A stretch of DNA of 64,000 bases from Prosthecobacter vanneervenii (GTDB lineage: Bacteria; Verrucomicrobiota; Verrucomicrobiia; Verrucomicrobiales; Verrucomicrobiaceae): contig NZ_JACHIG010000002.1 of assembly GCF_014203095.1 (NCBI RefSeq), forward strand, positions 53,695 through 117,694, written 5' to 3'. The position numbers and the translations under genes were made by a program. Positions 1 through 9,415 of this stretch are shown here, in pieces (the first letter of the stretch is position 1; every line of letters starts with the position of its first letter). The notes beneath the pieces are model-generated. The model did not search any database. It worked only from the letters and a program-made list of their open reading frames with translations, and had not been told where the DNA came from.

Positions 1-1250
1 CCCCGGCGCTTCCGGCCAGCGTGCTCACCACCCCTGCCGCTGTCACCTTGCGGATCGTGTGGTTGAATTGATCCGCCACATACACGTTGCCTGCGCTGTC
101 CACCGCAACGCTGCTGGGGTAATAAAACTCTGCGGCGCTTCCCGTGCCATCGGCGCTGCCGCTCACCCCGGCGCTTCCGGCCAGCGTGCTCACCACCCCT
201 GCCGCTGTCACCTTGCGGATCGTGTGGTTGAATTGATCCGCCACATACACGTTGCCTGCGTTGTCCACCACCACGCCGGTGGGGGTGTTAAAACTCGCGC
301 TGCTTGCCGTGCCATCCACGCTGCCGCTCACCTCCGCGCTGCCCGCCAGCGTGCTCACCACCCCAGCCGTTGTCACCTTGCGAATCGCGCTGTTGATATA
401 ATCTGCCACATACACATTGCCTGCACTGTCCACCGCCACGCCGCCGGGGTTGTTGAACCTCGCAGCGCTTCCCGTGCCATCCGCACTGCCCCTTGCTTCA
501 GCGCTGCCGGCCAGCGTGCTCACCACCCCTGCGGAGGTCACCTTGCGGATCGTGCTGTTGCCACCATCCGCCACATACACGTTGCCTGCGCTGTCCACCG
601 CCACACCGCTGGGATTGTTAAACCTCGCTGCGCTGCCTGTTCCGTCCATGCTGCCCGTTGCTTCAGTGCTGCCCGCCAGCGTGCTCACTACTCCTGCCTC
701 TGTCACCTTGCGGATCACGGAGTTGCCACTATCTGCCACATACACGTTGCCTGCACTGTCCACTGCCACGCCGCTGGGAATGTTAAAACTCGCGGCGCTT
801 CCCGTATCATCCACGCTGCCGATCACCCCCGCGCTGCCCGCCAGCGTGCTCACCACCCCAGCCGCTGTCACCTTGCGGATCGTGTGGTTGCCCAGATCCG
901 CTACATAAACGTTGCCTGCGCTGTCCACTGCCACCCCGCTGGGGCTAAAGAACCTCGCGGCACTGCCTGTATCGTCTGTGCTGCCCTTTACTCCAGCACT
1001 GCCAGCCAGCGTGCTCACCACCCCTGCGGAGGTCACCTTGCGGATTGTGTGGTTGTACTTATCCGCCACATACACGTTGCCTGCGCTGTCCACTGCCACG
1101 CCAGTGGGGTTGTTAAACCTAGCGACGCTTCCCGTGCCGTCTGCACTGCCCGATTCTCCCGCGCTTCCGGCCAGCGTACTCACCACTCCTGCCGAGGTCA
1201 CCTTGCGAATCGTGTGATTGAATGTATCCGCCACATACATGCTGCCTGAG
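1..1250 (-). repeat. 165-bp tandem repeat encoding NHL blades
   Basis: The anchor word CACCTTGCG (plus strand) recurs with CTTG at 47, 212, 377, 542, 707, 872, 1037 and 1202, a spacing of exactly 165 bp (55 codons) each time. Eight units lie inside the window and the array continues off the edge. Units differ by scattered substitutions with no visible indels. Confidence 0.95.
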
Positions 1251-1747
1251 CTGTCCACCGCCGTGCCAAAGGGATAGTAAAAAGAAGCCTGTGCTCCGGT
1301 GCGATCTTGCGAGCCCACGCCACCCAGGCTTCCCGCCAGGGTCGTCCAGGTGTAGCCTCCTCCATTGGGTATCTGCGCGGTGCCCCCCACGCGCGTCAGG
1401 GTGATGTCGTTGCCATCCCCACCCACATAGCTGATGCGGAGAGTAAAGGTATTGCCGCCATAAGCCGCGCTCAGCTTGGCTCCCTCGGCCAGCCCGGTGA
1501 ATATCCCGCTGATCGTACTGATTCCCGTATTGTTTACCACCGTCAGCACCTGGCTTGGGCTGGGCGAAAAACCCAAGGTCACCGCGCCCAGCGAACTGCC
1601 TGTGGCAGTGTAAGTCGTCGTCGTCACAGGCACTTCAGAACCGATGGTGTATGCTGGATTAATCACAGCAGCCCGCACCACGGCGGTGGTGAGGCACAGT
1701 AATATCAGCAAACGCTGGGAGAAGGAAGTGAGACACAAAGCAATCAT
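1..1747 (-). CDS. Secreted NHL-repeat protein, C-terminus beyond the window
   Basis: The minus-strand frame is open from an ATG at 1745-1747 to the window edge. It starts with a signal peptide (Leu-rich stretch, then VVRAA). Next comes a beta-rich segment of about 100 residues ending in GGDGNDITLTRV, a phrase common in verrucomicrobial exported repeat proteins. From about residue 160 it enters a tandem array of 55-residue units, each with the NHL signature (GVAVDSAGNVYVAD followed by HTIRKVT). NHL units fold as beta-propeller blades and usually mediate extracellular binding; no catalytic residue is visible. The plus-strand frames over this stretch are antisense shadows. Family call is strong, function unknown. 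Confidence 0.88.
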   Translation of the reverse strand, partial: MIALCLTSFSQRLLILLCLTTAVVRAAVINPAYTIGSEVPVTTTTYTATGSSLGAVTLGFSPSPSQVLTVVNNTGISTISGIFTGLAEGAKLSAAYGGNTFTLRISYVGGDGNDITLTRVGGTAQIPNGGGYTWTTLAGSLGGVGSQDRTGAQASFYYPFGTAVDSSGSMYVADTFNHTIRKVTSAGVVSTLAGSAGESGSADGTGSVARFNNPTGVAVDSAGNVYVADKYNHTIRKVTSAGVVSTLAGSAGVKGSTDDTGSAARFFSPSGVAVDSAGNVYVADLGNHTIRKVTAAGVVSTLAGSAGVIGSVDDTGSAASFNIPSGVAVDSAGNVYVADSGNSVIRKVTEAGVVSTLAGSTEATGSMDGTGSAARFNNPSGVAVDSAGNVYVADGGNSTIRKVTSAGVVSTLAGSAEARGSADGTGSAARFNNPGGVAVDSAGNVYVADYINSAIRKVTTAGVVSTLAGSAEVSGSVDGTASSASFNTPTGVVVDNAGNVYVADQFNHTIRKVTAAGVVSTLAGSAGVSGSADGTGSAAEFYYPSSVAVDSAGNVYVADQFNHTIRKVTAAGVVSTLAGSAG

Positions 1748-2222
1748 AGTTCGCCAAAGCAATTTTAATGAATTGCCAATTTCGCAGAAGTTATAATCAA
1801 TATGGAGAAGTTTTGTGAGTTAACTCATTAAGCTGTCAATTATGAGTCACAAAACAGCACAACCCAGGTACGCCTGTTCAATATCATCATCAGCAGCACA
1901 GGCGGAATGCTGGGCATTCCGGCAGGTTGATCCCATCTGCCTCTCATGCATCTACTTCACCATCACCTCTCGCTCTATTCCAGACGACTGTGCGCAAAAG
2001 CTCCAAGCCTCCGCAGGGCAGGCCATCACCAATCTGCGCCAAGTCTTGTGAAACAACGCCGTGTCTCCAGCGAAGCTTCTTGCGTAGCCTTCGGCGGAGC
2101 GGGATCGTCCCGGTCCCACTCGCGCACGCGAAGACCAGCGCGTACGCGCTGCCACCACACCATTCCACATCCCCATGCCACGTGAGGGCATCAGGATGAT
2201 CCCCTCTGTCGTAGCCCTCGCG
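1748..2222. other. Intergenic stretch with one palindrome
   Basis: The stretch lies between the start of the NHL gene and the stop of the response regulator. Short frames on both strands overlap each other and none resembles a protein. The only structure seen is an imperfect palindrome at 2099-2119 (core GGGATCGTCCCGGTCCC) that recurs near 41284. Confidence 0.6.
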
Positions 2223-2903
2223 CTAATCCTTCTTTTGCTGCGCCAGCACCTCCAGTGCCTCCTCCTTCGACTTCACGTGCAGCTTCTGGTAGATCTTCTT
2301 CATGTGCACCCGCACGGTCTCGTGGCTCAGGCCCAGGGCGGCACCCACCTCTTTGGCGTTGCCGTGCTTGGCCATGGAGCTCAGCACCTCGCGCTCACGC
2401 GTGGTCAGGTTGCGCAGCGCGCTTTTTTTCTGCGCGGGCGAAACCGAGTTGTGGCGGAATTCATCCATCAGCATCTGCGCGATCACCGGACTCAGGCTCA
2501 CGCCATCCTGGATGATCTGCCGCAGCCGCTCCGCAAAAATCTCCGGGTCCGCCGTCTTCACCAGATAGCCTGAGGCGCCGCTGCGCATGGCCGCAAAGAC
2601 GTCTTCAGGCTCGCTGGAGGAGGTCAGCATCACACACAGCGGTGGGGTGGGCAGCTTTTGCAGATTCGCGGTCAGTTCCACACCGCTGAGCCCCGGCAGT
2701 TCCAGATCGATGAAGAGCAGGTCCACCTCCAGAAAGCGCCTGTCTGCCACCAGCGCCTCGGCGCTCTCCCAGGCATGCACCAGCTCCACCTCGGGTGTGT
2801 TCTTCAGCAGCCCTGAGAGGTAGGCACGGTAAACGGGGTCGTCCTCCACCAGTGCGATCCGCGTAGGACTGCCTTTGGCTCGACGTGTGGCTTTATTTCT
2901 CAT
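2223..2903 (-). CDS. NarL/FixJ-family response regulator
   Basis: This is a 226-residue two-domain regulator. The receiver domain (about 14-135) has the acidic pair D21/D22, the phospho-acceptor D66 in FIDLELPG, T94/S95 and K116 in the GYLVKT motif. The LuxR-type helix-turn-helix (about 164-226) reads LTTREREVL and then LSHETVRVHMKKIYQKL. Phosphorylation would control DNA binding; the partner kinase is not evident. The gene starts 15 bp after the stop of the GAF-like/Cys-tail gene, so the two are probably co-transcribed. That neighbour may be its signal input (inference). Confidence 0.95.
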   Translation of the reverse strand: MRNKATRRAKGSPTRIALVEDDPVYRAYLSGLLKNTPEVELVHAWESAEALVADRRFLEVDLLFIDLELPGLSGVELTANLQKLPTPPLCVMLTSSSEPEDVFAAMRSGASGYLVKTADPEIFAERLRQIIQDGVSLSPVIAQMLMDEFRHNSVSPAQKKSALRNLTTREREVLSSMAKHGNAKEVGAALGLSHETVRVHMKKIYQKLHVKSKEEALEVLAQQKKD

Positions 2904-2918
2904 TGATTTTTAAAAATA

Positions 2919-3635
2919 CTACAATCCATTCTGCAGCACATCAGAATACAGCTCGTCAGCGCATTTCTCGCACACGGTATGGGAGCTGCCTTGGCCGGTG
3001 GTCATCAGCCGCAGGTCGTCCCAGTGCATCCACCCATGCTGTGGCGTATGCACTTTGCGGCAGCAGCAGCATGTCACGGGCTGGTTGGCCACCATGGGGG
3101 TGCTGGGGAAAGACGCTGGTTGTTCATAGGACGTCGGCATCCGGCTGAAGTAGTTCTTCAAGCAGCAGCGCAACCCGTCCATGATTCCCGAGCGGCGTTC
3201 GGTCATCTCATAGGATTTCTCAAACAGCATGCCAAGGACATACCAGGAGGGATCTGCAGCCGATCCTGCATAAAGCCCAGCAAAAAGGAGGGATCTCTGC
3301 TTCCAAGGCATCAGCATGATATTGTCCTCAGGGACACTTTTTGACGCAAGCTCCAGAAGGCTCACCAGCGGAGGCTCCAGTTCCATGTCTGCATTCAGCC
3401 TGAGCATTATCTTGCAAGTGTCTGCGTGATGACGCGTCACCCATGCATGGTTGCAGCCCAGCAGTCTGCTGGCTGTGTCGAGGGCATACAGTGCGATCCA
3501 AGGCAGGCTGCCGACATTGCCAGCATCAGAGATTTGCATCTCACAAACGGAATTCGGCGCAGGTGGAATGAACATAAGACGAGAGATGTTATAAATAACA
3601 TACATAACATACAGCGCACTTTGCGATCCCGGCAT
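2919..3635 (-). CDS. GAF-like protein with Cys-rich C-terminal tail
   Basis: The product is 238 residues; the start at 3635 is an ATG, and an alternative at 3575 gives 218. The middle (about 100-165) has the spacing of a GAF-type sensor (FAGLYAG, then a hydrophobic strand and a long helix), but similarity is weak. The C-terminus is distinctive: CCCC, then GWMHWDDL, then HTVCEKCADELY. It matches the Cys-x-x-Cys ... Gly-x-Trp ... His-Gly-x-Cys-x-x-Cys tail on many PAS/GAF sensors and response regulators, which presumably binds metal or a cofactor. No kinase domain is present. It lies immediately upstream of the NarL-type regulator and may feed it a signal. Confidence 0.72.
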   Translation of the reverse strand: MPGSQSALYVMYVIYNISRLMFIPPAPNSVCEMQISDAGNVGSLPWIALYALDTASRLLGCNHAWVTRHHADTCKIMLRLNADMELEPPLVSLLELASKSVPEDNIMLMPWKQRSLLFAGLYAGSAADPSWYVLGMLFEKSYEMTERRSGIMDGLRCCLKNYFSRMPTSYEQPASFPSTPMVANQPVTCCCCRKVHTPQHGWMHWDDLRLMTTGQGSSHTVCEKCADELYSDVLQNGL

Positions 3636-3970
3636 TGAGGTAACCTGTTTCTTTCCAAGTTTGGGTTAACTCAACCCGTGGTTAGGCAAGGGGGAGAAAA
3701 AGTATGATCTTTGCCAGCTATCTCCGCACAAGACAGGTGTGCCTAGCTGCAGGAGTATCGGCAGGAGCGTCGCAGGAATGCCTACATGACTCAAGGTGCT
3801 GCAACGTCATCCCATGCAGCGCGCATGAGGTGACCTTTGCGGTGGATGAACTTCAGCCTGAGCATGGCAGGGGGTAGTAACTGCGCCAGAAGCTATAGCT
3901 TCCGAATTTGAGTTACCCCAATTGTTTAAAGGTGATCGGGAATGTTTTATTTATTGTTATTGTGGTTTTT
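3636..3970. other. Intergenic region between divergent units
   Basis: This stretch separates the minus-strand sensor/regulator pair from the plus-strand secretin gene, so it should hold promoters in both directions. No clear -35/-10 pair, hairpin or conserved frame is visible. A TTG at 3908 opens the secretin frame but lacks a ribosome binding site. Confidence 0.5.
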
Positions 3971-6298
3971 ATGCAGCATTCCAAATCTTTGCACCTCCTT
4001 ATTCCCTGCCTCGTTCCACAACGAGCATTACTGTCTTTGCTGTGCATGGCTGCTTTGAGCTCAGGGCCTGCCCAGGAGACAGGGATAAAAGCGGAAGGCT
4101 TTTCGCCCGTTGCTGAGAGCGAAGGAAATTCGCCGATCAACGACAGCGCCTTGATCAAGGTCAATTTCCCGAGCGCCCCCATCCAGGCGATCATTCCGTT
4201 CTATACCAACCTCACGCGGAAAAAGCTCATTCTGGACTCCGCGCTCAAGGGGGAGCAGCTGCGCATCATTTCCCCCGAGCCGCTGACTAAAAACGACGCG
4301 ATCGCCTTCATCGAGGCCACTCTGCTGCTCAATGGCTATGCACTCATCGAGGTGGATTCCACCACGTCGAAACTGATCAACAGCGGCGCAGGCAAAAGCC
4401 CGACCTCAGATGGCCTGAGGGTGTACCATAACATCCGCGACATTCCGAACCATGAGGAAATCTGCCACTTCATCCTCGCGCTGCGGCACATCTCCGGAGA
4501 CGATGCCTCCAAGGCCTTTCAGGAGGTGATCAAAATGCATCCCTATGGGGCCATGTCGGTGGTTTCAAACAACACGGCGCTGATCATCACAGAAAACAGC
4601 GCCACGATCCGCACCATCTATGAGATCGCCCAAGTCATCGATGTGCCTTCTGCATCGGTGGAGAATGAAATGATCAAGCTGGAGAGGTCTGACGTGGAGC
4701 TCGTGGCCGAAATCATCAACGAAATTTTCGGAGAACAGGAGAAAATGGGAGGCGCTGCGCCGGAGGCACGTGCGAATGCCGGGGAAAAACTGGGTGCTCC
4801 AGGCTCCGGCGGCGCGGTGGAGACTTCTGGAAATTCCGGCGGCAGCAAGGTCAAGGTTTTCCCCTACCGACGCACAAACGAACTGCTCGTGATTGGGCGG
4901 CCGGTTGACATCATCTACATCAAAGGATTGGTGGAAAAGCTAGACCGGCAAAACCACAGCACCGACTTTGTGAAGCGGCGGCTGAAGTGGCTCAAAGTGG
5001 AGGACTTCATCTCCGTGGCATACAACGCACTGGCTAAAGACACGGACATTCAGAGCGGTGACGGCGGGGCTGTAAGCGGCGGTGGCGGACGGAGAAAAAC
5101 AAAGCAGCCTGGCAGTGACGCTGATGCGCTGGGAGCAGGCGCCCTGACTGGCGGCGCAAGCGATGCCTCCCGAGGACTGAACGCCATGGCCATGGGAGCC
5201 AACAACGCTGCGGGTGGGTTGAATGGAAGAAGCGGCGGCAGCAATGCGAACCGCAGCCTGCTCTCCGCACCTGAAGAGGCCGGAGCTCCGGAGTCCATGG
5301 TGGTGGGCAAGACGCTCCTGATCGCAGACCCCCAGTCCAATAGTCTTGTTGTCTCAGGATCCCCCGAGCACATCGCACGCATTGACCAGCTGCTGCAGGA
5401 GCTGGATGTCCGTCCGCAGCAGATTTATATCTCAGCGATCATCGGCCAGCTGAGCCTCGGGCAAAACTACAATTACGGCTTCGATTTCCTGAAGATGCTG
5501 GATGACTTCAGCCTGCGTCAGACCAACGGCTCCTCCAGCAGTTCCGGTCTTGTGGGCAGCACTTCCAGCACCGGCGGGCTGTCCGCCTCCAGCGCCGTCA
5601 ACTTTTCATGGAACCGCCTCAACCTCTACGGGCAGATCGGCTCTCTGAGCAGCTACATCAAGATGATCGACAGCAACAATGACTTCAAGATTCTGGCCAC
5701 GCCCAGCGTCTATGCCAAGAACGCGGCCAAGTCTGTCATCTCCTCGGGGCAAAAAATCGCGGTGCCTGCCCAGATCCTGTCCAACAGCGGACTTCAGGCC
5801 GGCATCGTCAACAACAGCGTCAGCGTGGACTACCGGGATGTGCTGCTGAAGCTGGAGGTGATCCCCCTCATCAATTCTGATGACGAGGTCACCCTGCGCA
5901 TTGCGCAGATCAACGACAACATCGTTGGCAGCCAGACCATCTCCGGCAACACGGTGCCGACCATCGGCACGCAGCAGCTGGTGACCGAAGTGGCCATCAA
6001 GAACAATGCGACCGTCGTTTTAGGCGGCCTCATCACAGAGCGCACGAGCAAGGAGGGCAAAGGCGCCCTGGGCCTGCGCCGGATCCCTGTGCTGAAGAAT
6101 TTCTTTGGCACCACCACGACTGAGCACAAGCGGGAGGAGCTGCTGATTTTCATCCAGCCGCACATCATCAAAGCCGAGGACCCCAGCGTGACGCCCAACT
6201 CCATCGAATCCAGCCGCACCACCTTGTTCAAAGACACAAGGAATTTCGGCGGAGTCATGCTGGAGGATGTGCCCAAGGCCCTGCCGTTTCGAGAATAA
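3971..6298 (+). CDS. Secretin (GspD/PilQ family)
   Basis: This outer-membrane secretin subunit forms the exit channel for type II secretion or type IV pili. With the ATG at 3971 it is 775 aa with an N-terminal signal sequence; a TTG at 3908 would add 21 residues. N-terminal N0/N1-like modules come first (VNFPSAPIQAIIPFY onward). A second repeat (ERSDVELVAEIINEIF) leads to NELLVIGRP, and a third is SNSLVVSGSPEHIARIDQLL. Long Gly/Ser/Asn-rich insertions separate them. The secretin domain fills the last 300 residues, with VVLGGLI, then RRIPVLKNFFG and ELLIFIQPHII. A GspM/PilO-like gene follows 55 bp later. No secretion ATPase or pseudopilin is nearby. Confidence 0.92.
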   Translation: MQHSKSLHLLIPCLVPQRALLSLLCMAALSSGPAQETGIKAEGFSPVAESEGNSPINDSALIKVNFPSAPIQAIIPFYTNLTRKKLILDSALKGEQLRIISPEPLTKNDAIAFIEATLLLNGYALIEVDSTTSKLINSGAGKSPTSDGLRVYHNIRDIPNHEEICHFILALRHISGDDASKAFQEVIKMHPYGAMSVVSNNTALIITENSATIRTIYEIAQVIDVPSASVENEMIKLERSDVELVAEIINEIFGEQEKMGGAAPEARANAGEKLGAPGSGGAVETSGNSGGSKVKVFPYRRTNELLVIGRPVDIIYIKGLVEKLDRQNHSTDFVKRRLKWLKVEDFISVAYNALAKDTDIQSGDGGAVSGGGGRRKTKQPGSDADALGAGALTGGASDASRGLNAMAMGANNAAGGLNGRSGGSNANRSLLSAPEEAGAPESMVVGKTLLIADPQSNSLVVSGSPEHIARIDQLLQELDVRPQQIYISAIIGQLSLGQNYNYGFDFLKMLDDFSLRQTNGSSSSSGLVGSTSSTGGLSASSAVNFSWNRLNLYGQIGSLSSYIKMIDSNNDFKILATPSVYAKNAAKSVISSGQKIAVPAQILSNSGLQAGIVNNSVSVDYRDVLLKLEVIPLINSDDEVTLRIAQINDNIVGSQTISGNTVPTIGTQQLVTEVAIKNNATVVLGGLITERTSKEGKGALGLRRIPVLKNFFGTTTTEHKREELLIFIQPHIIKAEDPSVTPNSIESSRTTLFKDTRNFGGVMLEDVPKALPFRE

Positions 6299-6353
6299 GA
6301 ACGGCCTGGTGATCAAACGACGCCCCCACAAGAAAGCCCCTGTTTACTGACCA

Positions 6354-6920
6354 ATGAAAAAGAGTGAAAAGCTTCTGCTGACGGTGTTTTCCTTCATGTG
6401 CCTTGTCATTGTGGGTGGAGGGGCCATCAAGTACGCCTACTCCAATTACAGGGCCATCTGCGAAGAGAATGAATCTCTCGCGGACCAGATAGCCAACATG
6501 GAGCATGCGATCTCCACCGGCGCGGAGTGGGCCGAAAAATATGCCTGGATCGAAGAGCACCTCCCGGTTTTTGCCAGCCACCAGGAAGCTTCTTCCAAAC
6601 TGCTCAGCGTCATCACCGCCCGTGCGGAAAAACGGGGCCTCAGCATTGGTGGCAAGGAATTTGTGGAAGACGATAAACAGACCGGTCCGGACGGCCTGCC
6701 ACTGGATGGAAAGCAAAGTTTCTTCGACTGCACCCGGGTAAAAATCACACTGACCGGTGTGGTGGAAAAAGTCTTCTTTGAATGGCTGGAAGACATCCAG
6801 CAGGCTAAGCTTTTCATTGGCGTCACGCACATTTTGATCAATCCCACCGGGACCAACAAGACCGTTAATTGCGAAGTAGAGTTCACCCAGTTCTTCCGTG
6901 AAAACGTGGGTGGCAAATGA
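6354..6920 (+). CDS. GspM/PilO-like inner-membrane assembly protein
   Basis: The product is 188 residues. A Lys-rich start precedes one transmembrane helix (about 7-27), a coiled-coil stretch (about 33-60) and a globular C-terminal domain (about 75-185) with alternating beta and alpha segments. This is the architecture of GspM/PilO, the bitopic proteins that link the inner-membrane platform to the rest of a secretion or pilus machine. The call rests on architecture and on its place directly behind the secretin; residue-level similarity is too low to choose between GspM and PilO. The expected partner GspL/PilN is absent here. Confidence 0.65.
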   Translation: MKKSEKLLLTVFSFMCLVIVGGGAIKYAYSNYRAICEENESLADQIANMEHAISTGAEWAEKYAWIEEHLPVFASHQEASSKLLSVITARAEKRGLSIGGKEFVEDDKQTGPDGLPLDGKQSFFDCTRVKITLTGVVEKVFFEWLEDIQQAKLFIGVTHILINPTGTNKTVNCEVEFTQFFRENVGGK

Positions 6921-7240
6921 GCTGGCTTCATCAATACAGGGGGCTTTTCAAGGGCGTTTTTGCCCACGTGCCGGTCTAAATCGACCCGCATAAAAACCGA
7001 GATCCCGTCAAAAAGAACTTCCTAAAAGCACTTCATTAAGGGGCTGTTTTTCTTATTCCAACTAAGAGAGAGGGTTCCCGAGTGATGAAATCCTGCGAGA
7101 GAAAGCGCGATGCATTGAAAACGAATAACCGCGCAACTGAATAGAGGTTCAAAATTCAGAGTTAACCCATCCAATAATTAGCACCAAAAACAAATTCACC
7201 ATAAATTCCACTCAAATTAGCTACGGATAATTATCAATAA
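6921..7240. other. AT-rich intergenic region
   Basis: About 320 bp without a credible gene. The last 120 bp are clearly AT-richer than the surroundings and precede the first gene of the long plus-strand redox/export block, so they probably hold its promoter. No specific box can be named with confidence. Confidence 0.5.
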
Positions 7241-9409
7241 ATGCAAACTAACGCAGTCATTACAAATTCATCTCCCCGCTCCAGGTGGTCAGCCTGCGGG
7301 GTGTCTTTGTTTGGCTGTGGAGCCCACTGGCTCAGGGCCACGGGCCTTTGCTATCTTGTCTTGAGTTCATTTGGCAGCTGTCTGGCCCAAGGCTTTGTCC
7401 TTTCCAAGGAACTGCCAGAAACGGACGAGGTGATCATTGCCGCCGGCGAGCAGGCCAAGCTGCTGCGGAGTCTGAAAACGCTTCCTGTGCCGGGGCCGAT
7501 GAACCTCGAAGAATTTGTCAAAGACCGCCGGCAGGCGCAGATTTTGGGCAAGGCCCTTTTCTGGGACATGCAGGTGGGGAGTGACGGAGTCACCTCCTGC
7601 GCGACGTGCCATTTCCACGCTGGTGCAGACACCCGTGTCACCAATACGCTAGCACCCAGCCTGCTGCGTGTGGATGAGAGCGGCCACCCCGCCCCCGTGA
7701 CTGTGGTGGATGGCGGTGCCAACCGCACGCTGAAGACATCCGACTTTCCGTTTCATCGTCTTTCCAATCCGAATGACCGGCATTCGCAGGTGCTGAGCGA
7801 CTCAGCACACATTGCAGGCTCTCAAGGGGTGACCAAGGAGCGTTTTGGCGGGGTTTACCCCAGACGATCCGAGGAGGTGCGTGATCTCGTGCCGGATTCC
7901 GCTTATCAAGTGGGCGGAGTGAACACCAGGCGCGTGGCTCCCAGAAACACGCCATCGGTCATCAATGCGGTGTACTTTTTGCGCAACTTCTGGGACGGCC
8001 GCGCCCAGGACGTCTTCAACGGCGTCAATCCTTTCGGCACACGGGACCCGAATGCGTTTGTGATCCAGGCTACCACACCGGACACGATGCAGGAGGTGCA
8101 GGTGAGGCTCAGATGCTCCAGCCTGGCATCCCAGGCGGTGGGACCGCCGCTGAGTGACGTGGAGATGTCGGCTGCGGGACGCAGCTTTGCAGACATTGGC
8201 AAAAAGGTTCTGGCCCTTCGTCCGCTGGCAAAGCAGACGGTCCATGCCGAGGACAGCCTGCTTGGAGAGCTGCTGCACCCGTCTGGCAAAGGCCTGTCTA
8301 TTCAGACCTACTTTGATTTGGTCAAAGCCGCCTTCCACCCAAAATGGTGGCAGGGCATGCACTGGGTGGATGCCACCTCTACAGGTGCACCTGCGGTGGT
8401 GGCTGCTCCGGCCAGCCCGGGTGCCAGACAATACAACCACGCCAGCTGGAACTTTGCCCTCTTCTTTGGCATCGCCATCCAGATGTATGAGTCCACCTTG
8501 GTGTCTAATGACGCGCCTTTTGACCGCTATGCAGAGGGAAATGACGGCGCGCTCACGCCCCAGCAGAAGTGGGGGCTGAATTTGTTCAAAGGAAAGGCCA
8601 AGTGTGTTTCCTGCCATAATGGGCCCGAATTTTCCGCAGCCACGGTTTCAAAGCTGAATGACCTCGAGATTGCCGTGGCGGGAGATCCGCTGATCAAGCT
8701 GCCTGGCACGCGGGGCGCACGCGCCAGTGTGCCAGAGAGGATCGAGCGCATGGTTTTCGCCTCGCTGCCGCCCGTGGCAGATGCCTCAGGCATGGTGAAT
8801 ACGACCGGACACCATGTGGTGTATGACAACGGCTTCTACAATATCGGCGTGCGGCCCACGCATGAGGATCTCGGCGTCGGCGCGAATGATCCCTTTGGCA
8901 ATCCTCTTTCCGAGTCCCGCTTGTTTTACGCCGGCAGGCTGCAGGAATTGGAGCTCCCGCTGCCAATCTTCGCCGTCGACCAGCACTATGCACCTTCTGC
9001 CGATGGCTCGTTCAAAACACCGTCTCTGCGCAACGTCGAACTCACGGCTCCTTATTTTCACAATGGCGGGCAGCTCACGCTGAAGCAGGTGGTGGACTTC
9101 TACAACCGTGGCGGAGACTTCCGCGACAACAACATTGCAGATGTGCCCGTGGACATCACCGAGCTGGGGCTGACTCCGGCGGAAAAAGAGGCCATCATTG
9201 CCTTTCTGTACAGCCTGACGGACCCCCGGGTCAAATATGAGCGTGCGCCCTTTGACCACCCCCAGCTGCTCGTGCCCAATGGCCACCCCGTCAATGCCGA
9301 CGGCAGCGTCCAGACAGACGCGCGTGGACAAGCGCTCACCATTTTCCAGGAAATCCCTGCCGTAGGCCGCAAGGGAGGTCCTGGCACCCCAAACTTCACC
9401 ACCAAATAA
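7241..9409 (+). CDS. Di-heme cytochrome c peroxidase (MauG/CCP family), long form
   Basis: The product is 722 residues with an N-terminal export signal ending near LAQ. Two c-type heme sites are visible: C120-x-x-C123-H124 (CATCH) and C455-x-x-C458-H459 (CVSCH). Conserved family phrases include FWDGRA after the first heme and KTPSLRNVELTAPYFHNG near the C-terminus. Members reduce peroxide or oxidise protein and small-molecule substrates in the periplasm. At 722 aa it is about twice the classical CCP, with much of the extra length between the hemes. A small gene starts 6 bp after the stop, then the multicopper oxidase, so it probably acts in the same periplasmic redox system. Confidence 0.93.
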   Translation: MQTNAVITNSSPRSRWSACGVSLFGCGAHWLRATGLCYLVLSSFGSCLAQGFVLSKELPETDEVIIAAGEQAKLLRSLKTLPVPGPMNLEEFVKDRRQAQILGKALFWDMQVGSDGVTSCATCHFHAGADTRVTNTLAPSLLRVDESGHPAPVTVVDGGANRTLKTSDFPFHRLSNPNDRHSQVLSDSAHIAGSQGVTKERFGGVYPRRSEEVRDLVPDSAYQVGGVNTRRVAPRNTPSVINAVYFLRNFWDGRAQDVFNGVNPFGTRDPNAFVIQATTPDTMQEVQVRLRCSSLASQAVGPPLSDVEMSAAGRSFADIGKKVLALRPLAKQTVHAEDSLLGELLHPSGKGLSIQTYFDLVKAAFHPKWWQGMHWVDATSTGAPAVVAAPASPGARQYNHASWNFALFFGIAIQMYESTLVSNDAPFDRYAEGNDGALTPQQKWGLNLFKGKAKCVSCHNGPEFSAATVSKLNDLEIAVAGDPLIKLPGTRGARASVPERIERMVFASLPPVADASGMVNTTGHHVVYDNGFYNIGVRPTHEDLGVGANDPFGNPLSESRLFYAGRLQELELPLPIFAVDQHYAPSADGSFKTPSLRNVELTAPYFHNGGQLTLKQVVDFYNRGGDFRDNNIADVPVDITELGLTPAEKEAIIAFLYSLTDPRVKYERAPFDHPQLLVPNGHPVNADGSVQTDARGQALTIFQEIPAVGRKGGPGTPNFTTK

Positions 9410-9415
9410 ACACCC

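Noticed and set aside
59-1249. Long plus-strand open frame over the first 1.2 kb
   Set aside because: It is antisense to the NHL array; the minus strand has the NHL consensus, a signal peptide and a clean start. Periodicity of 165 bp keeps the antisense frames open.
6299-7240. A complete type II secretion or type IV pilus operon
   Set aside because: Only a secretin and one GspM/PilO-like gene are present; no ATPase, platform, pseudopilin or prepilin peptidase is found nearby.
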